DNA of 64,000 nucleotides, taken from the IMG/VR virus record IMGVR_UViG_3300022744_000022, positions 1 through 64,000 of that record, one strand, 5' to 3'. Shown one piece after another: positions 8,701 to 17,205 of this stretch. The position numbers and the translations under genes are program-made. Each line of letters opens with the position of its first letter. Position 1 is the stretch's first letter. The notes beneath the pieces are model-generated. The model did no database searches, had not been told where the DNA came from, and saw nothing but the letters and a program-made list of their open reading frames with translations. Origin of the DNA: a virus.

Positions 8701-9040
8701 GGACCCCATGAGCATGGTCAGCGGTATGTCGGCAGGGGTCTCGCAAACGGGCAGCACCGATGCAGCGTTTCAACTGCTGCGACCCCACGCCACAGGCGGC
8801 GTGGTGACGGGTATGTCCGGGAACATGGCGAAGGTCAACAGCTTCCCCCCAGCCCCTCCTGGTGAAGGTTGGACTTCTGTGGGTCGTGGGGAAACGATCA
8901 CCCCCGCTGGGGGTCGTGGCGGCGGTGGTGGGGGTGGCGTCAAGGTTGAGCTGGAGTTGAAGGGCGACTTACGGCGCTTCATTGACGCTCGTGTGGTTGA
9001 TGGTGCTGCACAGTTCGAGCGCAATAAGCGCCTTCGCTGA
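5789..9040 (+). CDS. Tail tape measure protein
   Basis: The product is 1083 aa from a GTG start 3 nt after the preceding stop. Residues about 10-210 are a long charged coiled coil rich in Lys, Glu and Ala. A hydrophobic stretch follows at about 281-328 (MAPVLDILGKMAPAISLMG) and another near 790-835 (IYKALMAMYDALIGLW). The C-terminus has a poly-Gly run (about residues 1045-1052) and a short charged end. Coiled coil plus hydrophobic segments in the longest gene after the tail tube is the tape measure signature: its length sets tail length and the hydrophobic part may enter the host membrane during DNA delivery. No lysozyme or peptidase motif was seen inside it; muralytic activity is encoded downstream at 9728-11536. 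Confidence 0.85.
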   Translation: MASEKPEVVNFKFAVESKTAIAEATRFQKELTKRLKLVEKTEKDLNNGLTKYLYKMGRAKQVVGPTLQKELKSRKAIRDTIKNTASSLTQVTAVATKTSAVVEELKSRQLNAEKELAALQKEADAASRQLVEDKRKGLAVDAAAVDAAKSKVAAAKEGLADIKAVVKEQEAALKGAQDIVGVKKEELAALKEQQKASRASGMKESAGARADSSLEGIVKNLSTAVRESGEDLVKPFEAFARKDLAGVMEEGGTLAGKAFRKTLVMAQMGKAMKKDPSKAEGMGTVLKGVATMAGKMAPVLDILGKMAPAISLMGTAMMSLVKMFIDAEASATEFNKEILASSSSSGFMIDNMHDVGAAAADASKFLRASMPDIEDWRNVQRGVTKDMVASTTAALGAEGVSVTMLRKQLDGLASSTVDGAKDMQNLNDVTWMSTAFSRQFGVSLSEVTQLQGEMMTEMGANLTSVETQFQNMDRSAEQAGVASNKFFGIIRSFSSDMSLFTLRMEDLTKVMMVLGKTMSPRNAQKFLQTVTQQFKGASLMDRTRSVLLGGKEEMKGIAQEGAKGRTAALGVDLSRTVGRDISEEIKTLVAGGSSESNTREITAFLAQFGDKLTGAQREAVLDAARMQGKLNSDDTVDIASAIKDASPIDAIKMLQQISERRFGKPLEELTGIQRLAIEQMANINDEQIDQMYKMKAGLMQTQEDLIAKIGKYQAAIAGGATPADAKKAAGFTDAELTSLTNLGTSIDDQGAAATVRAKSAEDIWNSMDATQQELLKGVDETKAFQTQMGSLQTSIADKMAIVVDLLTTSIYKALMAMYDALIGLWDGFMGLWGDLGSGKIGAMLGLSGPGEKEKQRKANRFGADIDPAAEAARVAAKGQQTSAAESTALMSVDPGDASSQPIVEQQSATTESVDTVNKTLKRGIVQGRPTQAYNAATEDATLKAIRQGLFEYYLYSQLNPADVMSAMGQGMDPMSMVSGMSAGVSQTGSTDAAFQLLRPHATGGVVTGMSGNMAKVNSFPPAPPGEGWTSVGRGETITPAGGRGGGGGGGVKVELELKGDLRRFIDARVVDGAAQFERNKRLR

Positions 9041-9047
9041 GATCTAA

Positions 9048-9725
9048 ATGCCTCACATCCCTTCCGCCAATCCTGATTCTGACTTGTTGCAGGTTCCGTC
9101 CACGAACCCCAACTATCAGCACGGTCTTGAGCAGAGGAAGTCGTTCATTCCGATGGCCTTCCAGGTCACGAGCCCCTTCAACAGTCGTCGCGTCCTACTT
9201 CCTCATGCGTTGGTGATGCACATCAACCCTCAGAACTACTCGGAGAACCACACGAAGAAGGTTGAGCGCATTCAGACCCGGGGCGGTTTCGTAGAGCAGC
9301 ACTGGGGTGACGACCTGACCGAGATCACGGCCGATGGCTCCACCGGCGCGTTCATGAACATCTACACGGGGCTGTCCTCGGTGATGCGGCACAAGACTAT
9401 CGCGTGGGATCGTTACCGAGACCTGCACGACCTTTACCGCAACAACGGGAGCGTCTACGACCCTTACGGTAACATTGTGCTGCAAGGCAATGTGATGCTC
9501 ATGTACGATCGGGGCACGTACATCGGGTACTTCCGGAGTTTGGAGATCGAAGAAACGGATGACCAACCGTTTGCTTTTCGTGTGTCTTGGACCTTCAAGG
9601 TAGAGGAAGAGATCATGAAGATCCCGGGTATGAGCATCAACCCGGAGTCTCGCGGTAAGTCTAACTACCTAAATGTCCCTAACTTCCAGAAGCAGAACAA
9701 TACGCCTGGGGGCCCGCAGGTCTGA
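9048..9725 (+). CDS. Baseplate protein, tail-proximal, paralogous to the C-terminal domain of the next gene product
   Basis: The product is 225 aa. The core domain has a set of motifs (HINPQNYSENHTKK, HWGDDLTEI, LYRNNGSVY, MYDRGTYIGYFRSLEIEE, FRVSWTFKV) that recur in order in residues about 390-545 of the 9728-11536 product (LVNPQSFRVSAEK, HWGESQDKI, YKNNGGVW, YYDGILYVGSFDNFSLTE, LEYSFSFTV). The two therefore share a fold. Location directly after the tape measure fits an inner baseplate or tube-end protein that joins the tube to the hub; gp53-like or LysM-type adaptor proteins are candidates, but the exact family was not recognised. Confidence 0.65.
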   Translation: MPHIPSANPDSDLLQVPSTNPNYQHGLEQRKSFIPMAFQVTSPFNSRRVLLPHALVMHINPQNYSENHTKKVERIQTRGGFVEQHWGDDLTEITADGSTGAFMNIYTGLSSVMRHKTIAWDRYRDLHDLYRNNGSVYDPYGNIVLQGNVMLMYDRGTYIGYFRSLEIEETDDQPFAFRVSWTFKVEEEIMKIPGMSINPESRGKSNYLNVPNFQKQNNTPGGPQV

Positions 9726-9727
9726 AT

Positions 9728-11536
9728 ATGGCGAACGAGAATTCAGACTCCAGGATCTACGAGCAGATTGAGAAGTCGGCGGACTTCTACCAGCCTGCTG
9801 TCTATGAATTGCTGTCGTTCTACCACTCGTTGGAGAACCAGGAAGAACCTCTCGATGGGCAGTTCATCCCGCTCACAACGGTTCAGTCCCGTAGCGCGCA
9901 AGAGACGAAGATCTTTGCCGTTGGGTTGATCCCACCGTCCTCTAATGTGACAGGGCGGTTACTGGATCGGTCGGCCTCGGTGCAGGCTCTTGAGGGTAGT
10001 AACGACACCCTGCTCGAAGAGAATCCAGATGTCGGATCCTCATCCACGGGTGACCTCCCAGGGGAAACGGGTGGTATTGCAACGAGCACTACGCAACCCA
10101 TAGGCCCCACGCAGTCGGACAACCCGGATTTCTGGGTGCAATACGTTACGATGTGCAATCGCTTAGGGTGTCAACCTGAAGAACTTGCTCGTGTGATTCA
10201 GTCGGAAAGTGACTTCAACCCAGCCGCAGGGGCAAAGAACAAGGCGGGTGTGGTCACTGCCAAGGGTCTCATTCAGTTGGTGCATGGGACAGCCATAGGC
10301 ATCGGTATGACCGAGGATGAGTACGCCAACTTGCAGAGCATGAGCGCCACAGATCAGCTCAAGTGGGTCGAGCGTTTCTACCAGAACCGATCAAAGGGTC
10401 GGAATGCCTTTCAACTCAAGGCCATCACGTTAGGTGGGTACAACAACCCAGATGGTTCGGTTTACAACAGCCTAGCTACGCCTCCGGAGTTTAGGCAGCC
10501 CGAACGTCAACGGCAGGCGTACCTTCGTAATGCTCAACTGGATGGCCCACCACCTAAAGGCTACATAACCCCAGAAGACCTTGCTGCGAGGCTGGCTCGA
10601 CGCCCTTTGAGTAGGGCCACTAAGGCTCAGATTGATCGGGCCCGTAGAGCCCTAGGGATGTCTACGAACTACACCCCTTTTCAACCCGACGGGTCAGCGA
10701 CGCCCCGGTGGGCCAAGGGTGGGGCGGCAAATGCCAACCAGGCGTCTCGGACAGCCAGCTTGGTTGCCAACAAAGACCTGAACCAGACCAACCTGGGGAA
10801 GGAGTTCCAGGCTCAACAACTGGCCACGATCAAGGCGATACAAGCGGCCTTAGATCAGATGGCCAAGACTCCGCCTCTACGGATGCTGGTCAACCCGCAG
10901 TCTTTCAGAGTCTCGGCTGAGAAGATCATCTCGGATGGGAACTGGGGACGTAGCGGACCCATCATTGAACACTGGGGTGAGTCCCAAGACAAGATTGAGG
11001 GTTCCGGGAAGATCGCGGCGTTCTACTCAATGGACGCTCAGAACGCTAACGGGCCAGGGCTGACTCGTACTGCCAGGCAGTTCTCGGTGAGCTACCAGAA
11101 CTTCTTGGCTTTGTGGCTCATTTACAAGAACAATGGTGGCGTTTGGTTGCCCGACCCGATTGTGACCTCAGGTTCTCGGGCCAAGAACCTGTCCGTGGTG
11201 GGGTCAGTATACATCTATTACGACGGGATCCTGTATGTGGGGTCGTTTGACAACTTCAGTCTGACCGAGGCGGAAACGGCCCCCTACTCACTAGAGTACA
11301 GCTTCTCGTTCACAGTCCGGTCTTGGTATCTTTTGGATCATCAAGATGATCCTCAGTACATGTACGGCAGACCTGGAGCGCCCGCTCCGACGATTCCGAC
11401 GGGTACAGGGAACAGTCCGACTACCGGGGGTAACAACCCTCAACCGAGCCCGGAGGTTGCGCTGCCTCCTGCCGCCACTATCGCGAACGACTCACTAGGG
11501 GATTTGAACGACCCCAACAACCTCTTGGGGATCTGA
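9728..11536 (+). CDS. Baseplate protein with lytic transglycosylase (SLT) domain
   Basis: The product is 602 aa. Residues about 150-250 carry the SLT lysozyme-like pattern: QSESDFNPAA with Glu160 as candidate catalytic acid, then AKGLIQL, and later ITLGGYNNP in place of the usual AYN motif. Such domains cleave peptidoglycan so the tail tube can cross the wall. Residues about 390-545 duplicate the fold of the 9048-9725 product, so the enzyme is anchored in the baseplate. The N-terminal 140 residues are a flexible, Ser/Gly-rich arm. The C-terminus is Pro/Asn/Gly-rich. The stop overlaps the next ATG by one base. The SLT assignment is strong from the motif order; the baseplate part is inferred. 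Confidence 0.8.
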   Translation: MANENSDSRIYEQIEKSADFYQPAVYELLSFYHSLENQEEPLDGQFIPLTTVQSRSAQETKIFAVGLIPPSSNVTGRLLDRSASVQALEGSNDTLLEENPDVGSSSTGDLPGETGGIATSTTQPIGPTQSDNPDFWVQYVTMCNRLGCQPEELARVIQSESDFNPAAGAKNKAGVVTAKGLIQLVHGTAIGIGMTEDEYANLQSMSATDQLKWVERFYQNRSKGRNAFQLKAITLGGYNNPDGSVYNSLATPPEFRQPERQRQAYLRNAQLDGPPPKGYITPEDLAARLARRPLSRATKAQIDRARRALGMSTNYTPFQPDGSATPRWAKGGAANANQASRTASLVANKDLNQTNLGKEFQAQQLATIKAIQAALDQMAKTPPLRMLVNPQSFRVSAEKIISDGNWGRSGPIIEHWGESQDKIEGSGKIAAFYSMDAQNANGPGLTRTARQFSVSYQNFLALWLIYKNNGGVWLPDPIVTSGSRAKNLSVVGSVYIYYDGILYVGSFDNFSLTEAETAPYSLEYSFSFTVRSWYLLDHQDDPQYMYGRPGAPAPTIPTGTGNSPTTGGNNPQPSPEVALPPAATIANDSLGDLNDPNNLLGI

Positions 11537-14500
11537 TGGCACGCGGACCTTTTCAAGGCACTTTCAATCCGAACGTCCGGCCCACTGTGGTTACGGCTCC
11601 GGATGCCATTGTCTACATCAACGGTGAGCAAGAAGTCCTTGGTTGCCCGCAGTGCTCTCGCTCGTTCGATTTTAACAAGTACATCACGGCGGTGCAGACA
11701 GACCTAAGTGTGGATTCGGCCCCAGGCAGCGCGTCCGTTACGTTGTCCATCCCTCGGCACACTATTGATGACTTCTACTTCGATGGTAACGCGGTCATTA
11801 CCCCGATGATGGAGATCGAGATCTACGCCAAGGGTTACTACTTGGTGGAGGGTCTGGCTCAATACTACCCGATTTTCTGGGGCCTTGTGACCGAGGTGTC
11901 CGACAACTACTCGGGTGGGGAGCACACAGTCAGCATTCACTGCGCAGACATTCTCAAATGGTGGGAACTGTGCAAGATGAACATCAACCCTGCCTACACG
12001 GTCCCGTCGGGGCAGCAGGGACGCAACATTCAGGGCAACGTATTTGCGCAAACGAACCCTTACGACATGATCTTCACGCTCGCCTTACAATCGTTTGGCG
12101 ATGTCGTCGTAGGAACTGGCAGTCTTCAAAACCTGGTTCGGGAATCAGGACAAAAGGCCACGTTCAATGCGGCTCTGACCGATTTGATGGCGTACTGGGA
12201 GAAGCGCTTCTCTCGTATGCGCAGCAACCTTGTGCTGTATGGCACGCAAGGGGTTGCCGTACGCGGGGACACCCTGTATCGAACGTATTCTCGGGACAAC
12301 CCCTCGGGTACGGTACCTAAGAAAGCCTTCGCTTCACAGGCCGTAAGTCAAGCTAATGGGGGTTCAGAGGGCGGCCAGATGGTGTTCGACCCTGCATCCC
12401 CTAACGTAGCGGCTTTCCGCTTCGTTATGTCCAATGCGGGTCAAATTGACCTGTGGCAGTCAGAGTTCCAAACGAAGCTAGAATTGGCGAACGCCGCCAA
12501 GGAGGCCGTTGGGTTCGAGTTCTACATGGATGTCACGGGCGACATCGTGTTCAAGCCGCCCTTCTACAACTTGGACACGTTGGGCAACAAGCCTGTCTCG
12601 TGGATCCAGGACATCGATATCATTGACTGGGACTTCTCCGAGTCGGAGGCAGAGGTCGTTACGCAGATCGTGTTGCAGGGGTCTTTTGGAGGGACCACGG
12701 ATTACGGTACCCCAGCAGACATCTCCCCTTTCACTTCGGTCACCGACTACCACTTGCTACGAAAGTACGGGTGGCGTTCACAGAACTCGAATTCTGAGTT
12801 CCTGTCGAGCCCGCAGCTCATGTTCTACCATGGGCTCGACACCCTGGACCGCATCAACTCAAAGCGTCATCGGGGTAGCGTAACGATTCCGATGCGTCCC
12901 GAGTTACGTCTAGGTTTCCCCATCTACGTCGCCCCTAAGGACCAGATGTGGTACGTCTCTGGGATCAGCCACAGTATCTCGTTCGGTAGTCGGGCCACGA
13001 CCTCTTTGACGCTGACTGCTAAGCGCTCGAAGTTCATTGCCCCTAAGGGCATCGGGGATCTCAAACTTACGAGCTACAACAAAATACCGGAGAGCACGAC
13101 TGACGGGATGCCGCGTTCGTTTCGATACAGCTCTCGGCAGCTCTCCACACACGGTCAGTTTGAGTTGAAGGTTGGATCAGCCGCTTCATTACCCCCCGCC
13201 CAGGAAGCCTTTACAGCACAAGCGGGTGCAGACAATCCGTATGAACCCCTAATCCTGCGTCACCCGAAGACAGGCCGCATCGTCGGGTATCCGAATGTCG
13301 TGATGGCGTACACGCGACCGTTTGCACCGGCGGATATCAGCGCTCAAGCGGGACAGAAGTCACCTACGCAGGTCAATCCTAACGTCGCCCAGGCTCAACA
13401 AGCTAGGGCGCAAGCAGTGCTGGCTGAGACACTCACTACTGCACAAGCTAGAAACCAGGCTAACGCGGAAGACGCTATGGTCGATAAGTATACGACCAAC
13501 CGCTACCAGTATGGTTTGAACTCGGCAGGGGTTTACGTCTACGCCCGGGACTCATCTAATGGGGGCGGCGTAATCAGCGAGATTCTCACACTACCGTCAA
13601 AGAGCGTTCACGTCACTCCTGCGGATTCCGCCTTGGATAACTTACGAGGCAAGACGGCAATGATCCGTCCGGTGAGTGACGAACGGGGCTTCGAGGTGAT
13701 CGGGCACTTTCAGTACGGGCGTCGTCTGTTCTTGAAGGATGGGCGTCTGATTACCAATGATGCTGGGAATCAGACACGGGCAAAGGTTGACCTCCAACTT
13801 GCGTTGTCCGGTGGTTTGAGCGAGATGCTCACGGCGCAGTCTCAGGGGCTAACGACCACTTCTGCGGGGTATTCGGATCCGGCGGTAACGTTAGCGACCC
13901 TAACTCCAGAGGATCGCCAGACCGCTGCTGTTCTGAGTCCCGACACCGGCACCCCTGAGTTCATTGACGTGGGCGACAACTTTGTGGACGCCGCCCCTTT
14001 GGGCTCCCCGCAACAGACAGGCTCACCTGAAGTAGAGGCGTCTCAATTATCCAGAGCATTGACGTTGGCGGAGATGTCCGTGAAGGATTCACAGACACGT
14101 AATGATGAGAACTGTGTGTGTCTGACGGGGCGACAAGATCTCGCGTTCATTAACGCGGGGTACCAGATCGAGATCCTGACCTCTACCTCTGCGAGTGCAA
14201 ACGACAGGTCCGGACTCTTTTCTTCGTTGGATGCGATTGGGGTTACGGGTGGGCCCATTACGGGTGGGGCGCTTGAGACTGCTCAGGCGGAGGCTGATCG
14301 TTTACTGGCCCAACTGCAAGAAGCCTACGTGCAGTTGGCCGAACTACAGGCCGAGGCGGTGGCTGAGTCCGCTGGTGAGCCCACATGGTTCGCGAAGCAC
14401 CAAGCTGTAACTGATCAGGAAGGGGTTGTTCGGGCCCTTGAAGAACAGGAAGAAGCGGCTCGTTCTGTGGTTGAAGTGATGCAGATGGAGTACAACGCGG

Positions 14501-15045
14501 GGTCGGCGGGCAACGTCCCATCCTCATCCAAACCTAACCAAGAGCTGATCTCGAAAGTGGACCAGTTTTTGGTTGGTCTGTACCAAACCCTCGATACGCC
14601 ACATCAGGAATTGGAGCAGGCGCTTCGTGGGGATCTCTTGCCGGGCCAGGCGGCGGACACCTCCGGCCTTAACGCGAACAAGACCAACCCACCCTCGGAG
14701 TTTGCTCCACCCTTCTCGGCACCCAATCGTTTCATGCTTGGCGACCCGAAGGCTGATGTGGGGGCTGTTCAGACCAATGCTGAGGGCATTTCTCAAGCGT
14801 GGAGCAGCTTCGGCAAGAACCTCAAGGCTAACGCTGAGAAGACCAAGTTGAGTAAAGAGATCAGCCAGGATCAGGCGAGTATCGCCCGCTTGACCGCTAC
14901 ACGAACTCAGCTTGTGCAGCAACAGAACTCGTCGGCTGTTGTGATTGGTGTAAACCTACAGAATTCTATCGACACCATTGACAAAGAGATCGAGAAGCTT
15001 CGGCGCGAGATCTCTAGGAACCAGCTCAAGCTCAACGAACTTTGA
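11536..15045 (+). CDS. Baseplate hub protein, gp27/gpD-like, with long C-terminal extension
   Basis: The product is 1169 aa. The N-terminal 500 residues resemble hub proteins (gp27/gpD/gp44 group): a CPQCSRSF pair of cysteines near residue 35, strand-rich repeats (SASVTLSIPRH, MMEIEIYAKGYY, YPIFWGLVTEV, EHTVSIHCADIL) and a second barrel about 320-490 (VGFEFYMDVTGDIVFKPP, LGFPIYVAPKD). Hubs form the trimeric base on which the spike sits. The extension from about 550 is unusual: a flexible region, then coiled coils at about 914-985 and 1095-1169. These may trimerise the hub or reach into the spike or wedge. The gene overlaps the upstream gene by 1 nt and is followed by the spike gene after 6 nt, the expected order. 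Confidence 0.72.
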   Translation: MARGPFQGTFNPNVRPTVVTAPDAIVYINGEQEVLGCPQCSRSFDFNKYITAVQTDLSVDSAPGSASVTLSIPRHTIDDFYFDGNAVITPMMEIEIYAKGYYLVEGLAQYYPIFWGLVTEVSDNYSGGEHTVSIHCADILKWWELCKMNINPAYTVPSGQQGRNIQGNVFAQTNPYDMIFTLALQSFGDVVVGTGSLQNLVRESGQKATFNAALTDLMAYWEKRFSRMRSNLVLYGTQGVAVRGDTLYRTYSRDNPSGTVPKKAFASQAVSQANGGSEGGQMVFDPASPNVAAFRFVMSNAGQIDLWQSEFQTKLELANAAKEAVGFEFYMDVTGDIVFKPPFYNLDTLGNKPVSWIQDIDIIDWDFSESEAEVVTQIVLQGSFGGTTDYGTPADISPFTSVTDYHLLRKYGWRSQNSNSEFLSSPQLMFYHGLDTLDRINSKRHRGSVTIPMRPELRLGFPIYVAPKDQMWYVSGISHSISFGSRATTSLTLTAKRSKFIAPKGIGDLKLTSYNKIPESTTDGMPRSFRYSSRQLSTHGQFELKVGSAASLPPAQEAFTAQAGADNPYEPLILRHPKTGRIVGYPNVVMAYTRPFAPADISAQAGQKSPTQVNPNVAQAQQARAQAVLAETLTTAQARNQANAEDAMVDKYTTNRYQYGLNSAGVYVYARDSSNGGGVISEILTLPSKSVHVTPADSALDNLRGKTAMIRPVSDERGFEVIGHFQYGRRLFLKDGRLITNDAGNQTRAKVDLQLALSGGLSEMLTAQSQGLTTTSAGYSDPAVTLATLTPEDRQTAAVLSPDTGTPEFIDVGDNFVDAAPLGSPQQTGSPEVEASQLSRALTLAEMSVKDSQTRNDENCVCLTGRQDLAFINAGYQIEILTSTSASANDRSGLFSSLDAIGVTGGPITGGALETAQAEADRLLAQLQEAYVQLAELQAEAVAESAGEPTWFAKHQAVTDQEGVVRALEEQEEAARSVVEVMQMEYNAGSAGNVPSSSKPNQELISKVDQFLVGLYQTLDTPHQELEQALRGDLLPGQAADTSGLNANKTNPPSEFAPPFSAPNRFMLGDPKADVGAVQTNAEGISQAWSSFGKNLKANAEKTKLSKEISQDQASIARLTATRTQLVQQQNSSAVVIGVNLQNSIDTIDKEIEKLRREISRNQLKLNEL

Positions 15046-15051
15046 TGCCCT

Positions 15052-17205
15052 ATGTCTGACTTCCGACCAAAGAACCCCTCGGGGTATGTTCCGGGGAAAG
15101 AGTTTACCGACACAGGTGAGCCCTATGGGCTTAAGGTCGGGATCATTACTCGCGTCGATGAGTTGGAGTTGAAGTGCGATATCAAGGTGCTCACGGGTGG
15201 TGGTGAGCGCTTTGAGGTTGATCTGACTCAAGGACTGGCCGGGCCGCGAAGCTTCTGGGGCGGTGTCCCCGAAGTGAACTCGATGGTGATCATTGGGTAC
15301 CGTCGTCGGCATAAGCAGCTCTACGAGGCAATGATCCTCGGGTATCTTCCGACGGGTAAACGATCGGCCATGCGGTTCGATCCTTTGTCCTCGTCAGATC
15401 CTTCGGAAGTTACCCCCGAGGATGCTGAGCTTTACAGTAAGATTTTCTCTCCACAGACTCGCTACAAGCGCCTCATGCTCAGTCCTGGGGACGTGGGCGG
15501 TATGTCGTCTTCGGGCGCAGAGTTCGCGTTGACCAAAGACGTGAAGATGGTCAATCGGGCGGGGGATCTGTTCGAGCTGCGGGATTCTGATCGCACGCTT
15601 GTCGCCCAATCGATCCACCGGGTCGAAAACGAAGCTGGCGTCCTCAGGATGTCGGGGCCAGCTCGCCGCAGCGGCTTCTACCTGCCGCAGGACATCTTCT
15701 CGTCTGGTAAGACGCTCAAGACTTCGGAAGACCGCTACTTCGGGGACACAATTCTCAAACGCTTCACCGTGAGTGAGAACACGGTCTTCGATGTAATCAA
15801 CAACGCGGCGCAGTTCCCGCCGGTCACATACTCAAACGGGCGGCAAGCGCACTACCCTGTGACCTTCCCTGGCGTTGACTTTGAGAGCCCCGATGGGGCC
15901 GGGGCAGAGCCCTATACAGAAGACCGCTTGGAGATGACGCACACCACGGATTTGACTCAAGAGGTCCGGGAGGAAATCGACGGTTTCCAGATGTACCGGC
16001 AGCCGCTCTACATCGAGCGCGTCTTGGGGACCTTGGTGGGTAACGACACGTCATCCGACACAGGGATGCAGCAGTACGGGCAGTTGCTGCGCCCCAAGAT
16101 TTTCGATGAGTTCAGGTCTACGGGTCCCGGCAACTTCACTACCGAGGTCGTGCCCCGGTCTGCACTTGATGACAGCGAGGCATACACGACAGCGGGTGCC
16201 TATCTGCTTCGGATCATTCCGCCCCCGAGTCCAGCGGGCCGCAATGAGACGATCAGTGCGTTCGCGATGGCGGTGTCCAAGCAGGGCAAGCTGTTCGTGA
16301 ACATTCCGGGATCTCGGGTTGAGGAGTACCCGTCTGGGGCCAAGAACGTCTCGGCTGAGGTCAACATGGACGGTGCCCTTAAGATGCGGTTGGGGGCCAG
16401 CACCCCGGACAACATCTCGCTCTACCTGTCGATGGAGGGCGGGGCGGTCTTTGACTTTCGTGGTGGGGCCTCAGGGGCGGGTCTGACGTTCAAGACGCAC
16501 TCGTCCTACGTGGTTGAGGCCCAAGGAGTCCCGGACAACAACAACGTTGCGTACTCGGAGAGCCTGCAAGGCAACCGTGAAGCGTTCACGTCTGCCGATA
16601 GCACTGAGAACGTGTTGGGTGCCAAGATCACGACCGTCAATGGCGGGTACTCGATAGGGGCGGATCGTTTCAGTGTGCAGGCTCAGTCGGGCTTCGGGTT
16701 GAATGCCGGGGGTATCGATGTCCTCAGCTCGGGCAAGAGCCAGTACCAGTACGCGCAACAGGTCTTGGAGACCATCGTGACTGGCGGCAAAGTGTCCACA
16801 ATCCTTGCGGGCGGGCTCATCGAGAACCTGGTGGTGGGGGCTCGTGCGATCAACGTACTGGGTGGTGCCATGACCACCAACATTCCGGCAGGTGCCTATT
16901 CGGTGACCGTGGGCTCAGGGGCCATCAGCCTCGCTACCGCAGCAGGTGCGCTGTCCTTGTCGGCGGCAGCGGGTGCGGTGTCGATCACGGCTGGGCTTGC
17001 AGTGGCCATTACGGCCGGACTCGCAATGAACTTGACGGCCCCCACGCTGATTGCTCTCACGTCGGCTCAGGTGCTTGTTGGGGCACCTGTGGCCCCTCTT
17101 GGGGTATGTCGTGGTGCTCCTATGATGCCCCCAGGAAGCCCGTCGTTAGATTGGATAACCGGCCTGCCCTTGCAAGGGGCTGCCTTGTTTAGGTCGGCGC
17201 TCTAG
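15052..17205 (+). CDS. Central baseplate spike protein (gp5/gpV-like)
   Basis: The product is 717 aa. Residues about 25-110 look like the OB-fold of spike proteins (YGLKVGIITRVDE, KCDIKVLTGGG, VPEVNSMVIIGYRR, AMILGYLP). A long middle part follows. The C-terminus is a run of short Ala/Gly/Thr/Ser-rich beta repeats (about residues 605-685: AYSVTVGSGAISLATAAG, then AAGAVSITAGLAVAITAG), as in the intertwined beta-helix of membrane-piercing spikes. It needs no Shine-Dalgarno gap before the next gene: its TAG is directly followed by the ATG of 17206 in the same frame. The spike pierces the outer membrane when the sheath contracts. No lysozyme domain was seen here; the muralytic domain is in the gene two upstream. 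Confidence 0.8.
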   Translation: MSDFRPKNPSGYVPGKEFTDTGEPYGLKVGIITRVDELELKCDIKVLTGGGERFEVDLTQGLAGPRSFWGGVPEVNSMVIIGYRRRHKQLYEAMILGYLPTGKRSAMRFDPLSSSDPSEVTPEDAELYSKIFSPQTRYKRLMLSPGDVGGMSSSGAEFALTKDVKMVNRAGDLFELRDSDRTLVAQSIHRVENEAGVLRMSGPARRSGFYLPQDIFSSGKTLKTSEDRYFGDTILKRFTVSENTVFDVINNAAQFPPVTYSNGRQAHYPVTFPGVDFESPDGAGAEPYTEDRLEMTHTTDLTQEVREEIDGFQMYRQPLYIERVLGTLVGNDTSSDTGMQQYGQLLRPKIFDEFRSTGPGNFTTEVVPRSALDDSEAYTTAGAYLLRIIPPPSPAGRNETISAFAMAVSKQGKLFVNIPGSRVEEYPSGAKNVSAEVNMDGALKMRLGASTPDNISLYLSMEGGAVFDFRGGASGAGLTFKTHSSYVVEAQGVPDNNNVAYSESLQGNREAFTSADSTENVLGAKITTVNGGYSIGADRFSVQAQSGFGLNAGGIDVLSSGKSQYQYAQQVLETIVTGGKVSTILAGGLIENLVVGARAINVLGGAMTTNIPAGAYSVTVGSGAISLATAAGALSLSAAAGAVSITAGLAVAITAGLAMNLTAPTLIALTSAQVLVGAPVAPLGVCRGAPMMPPGSPSLDWITGLPLQGAALFRSAL

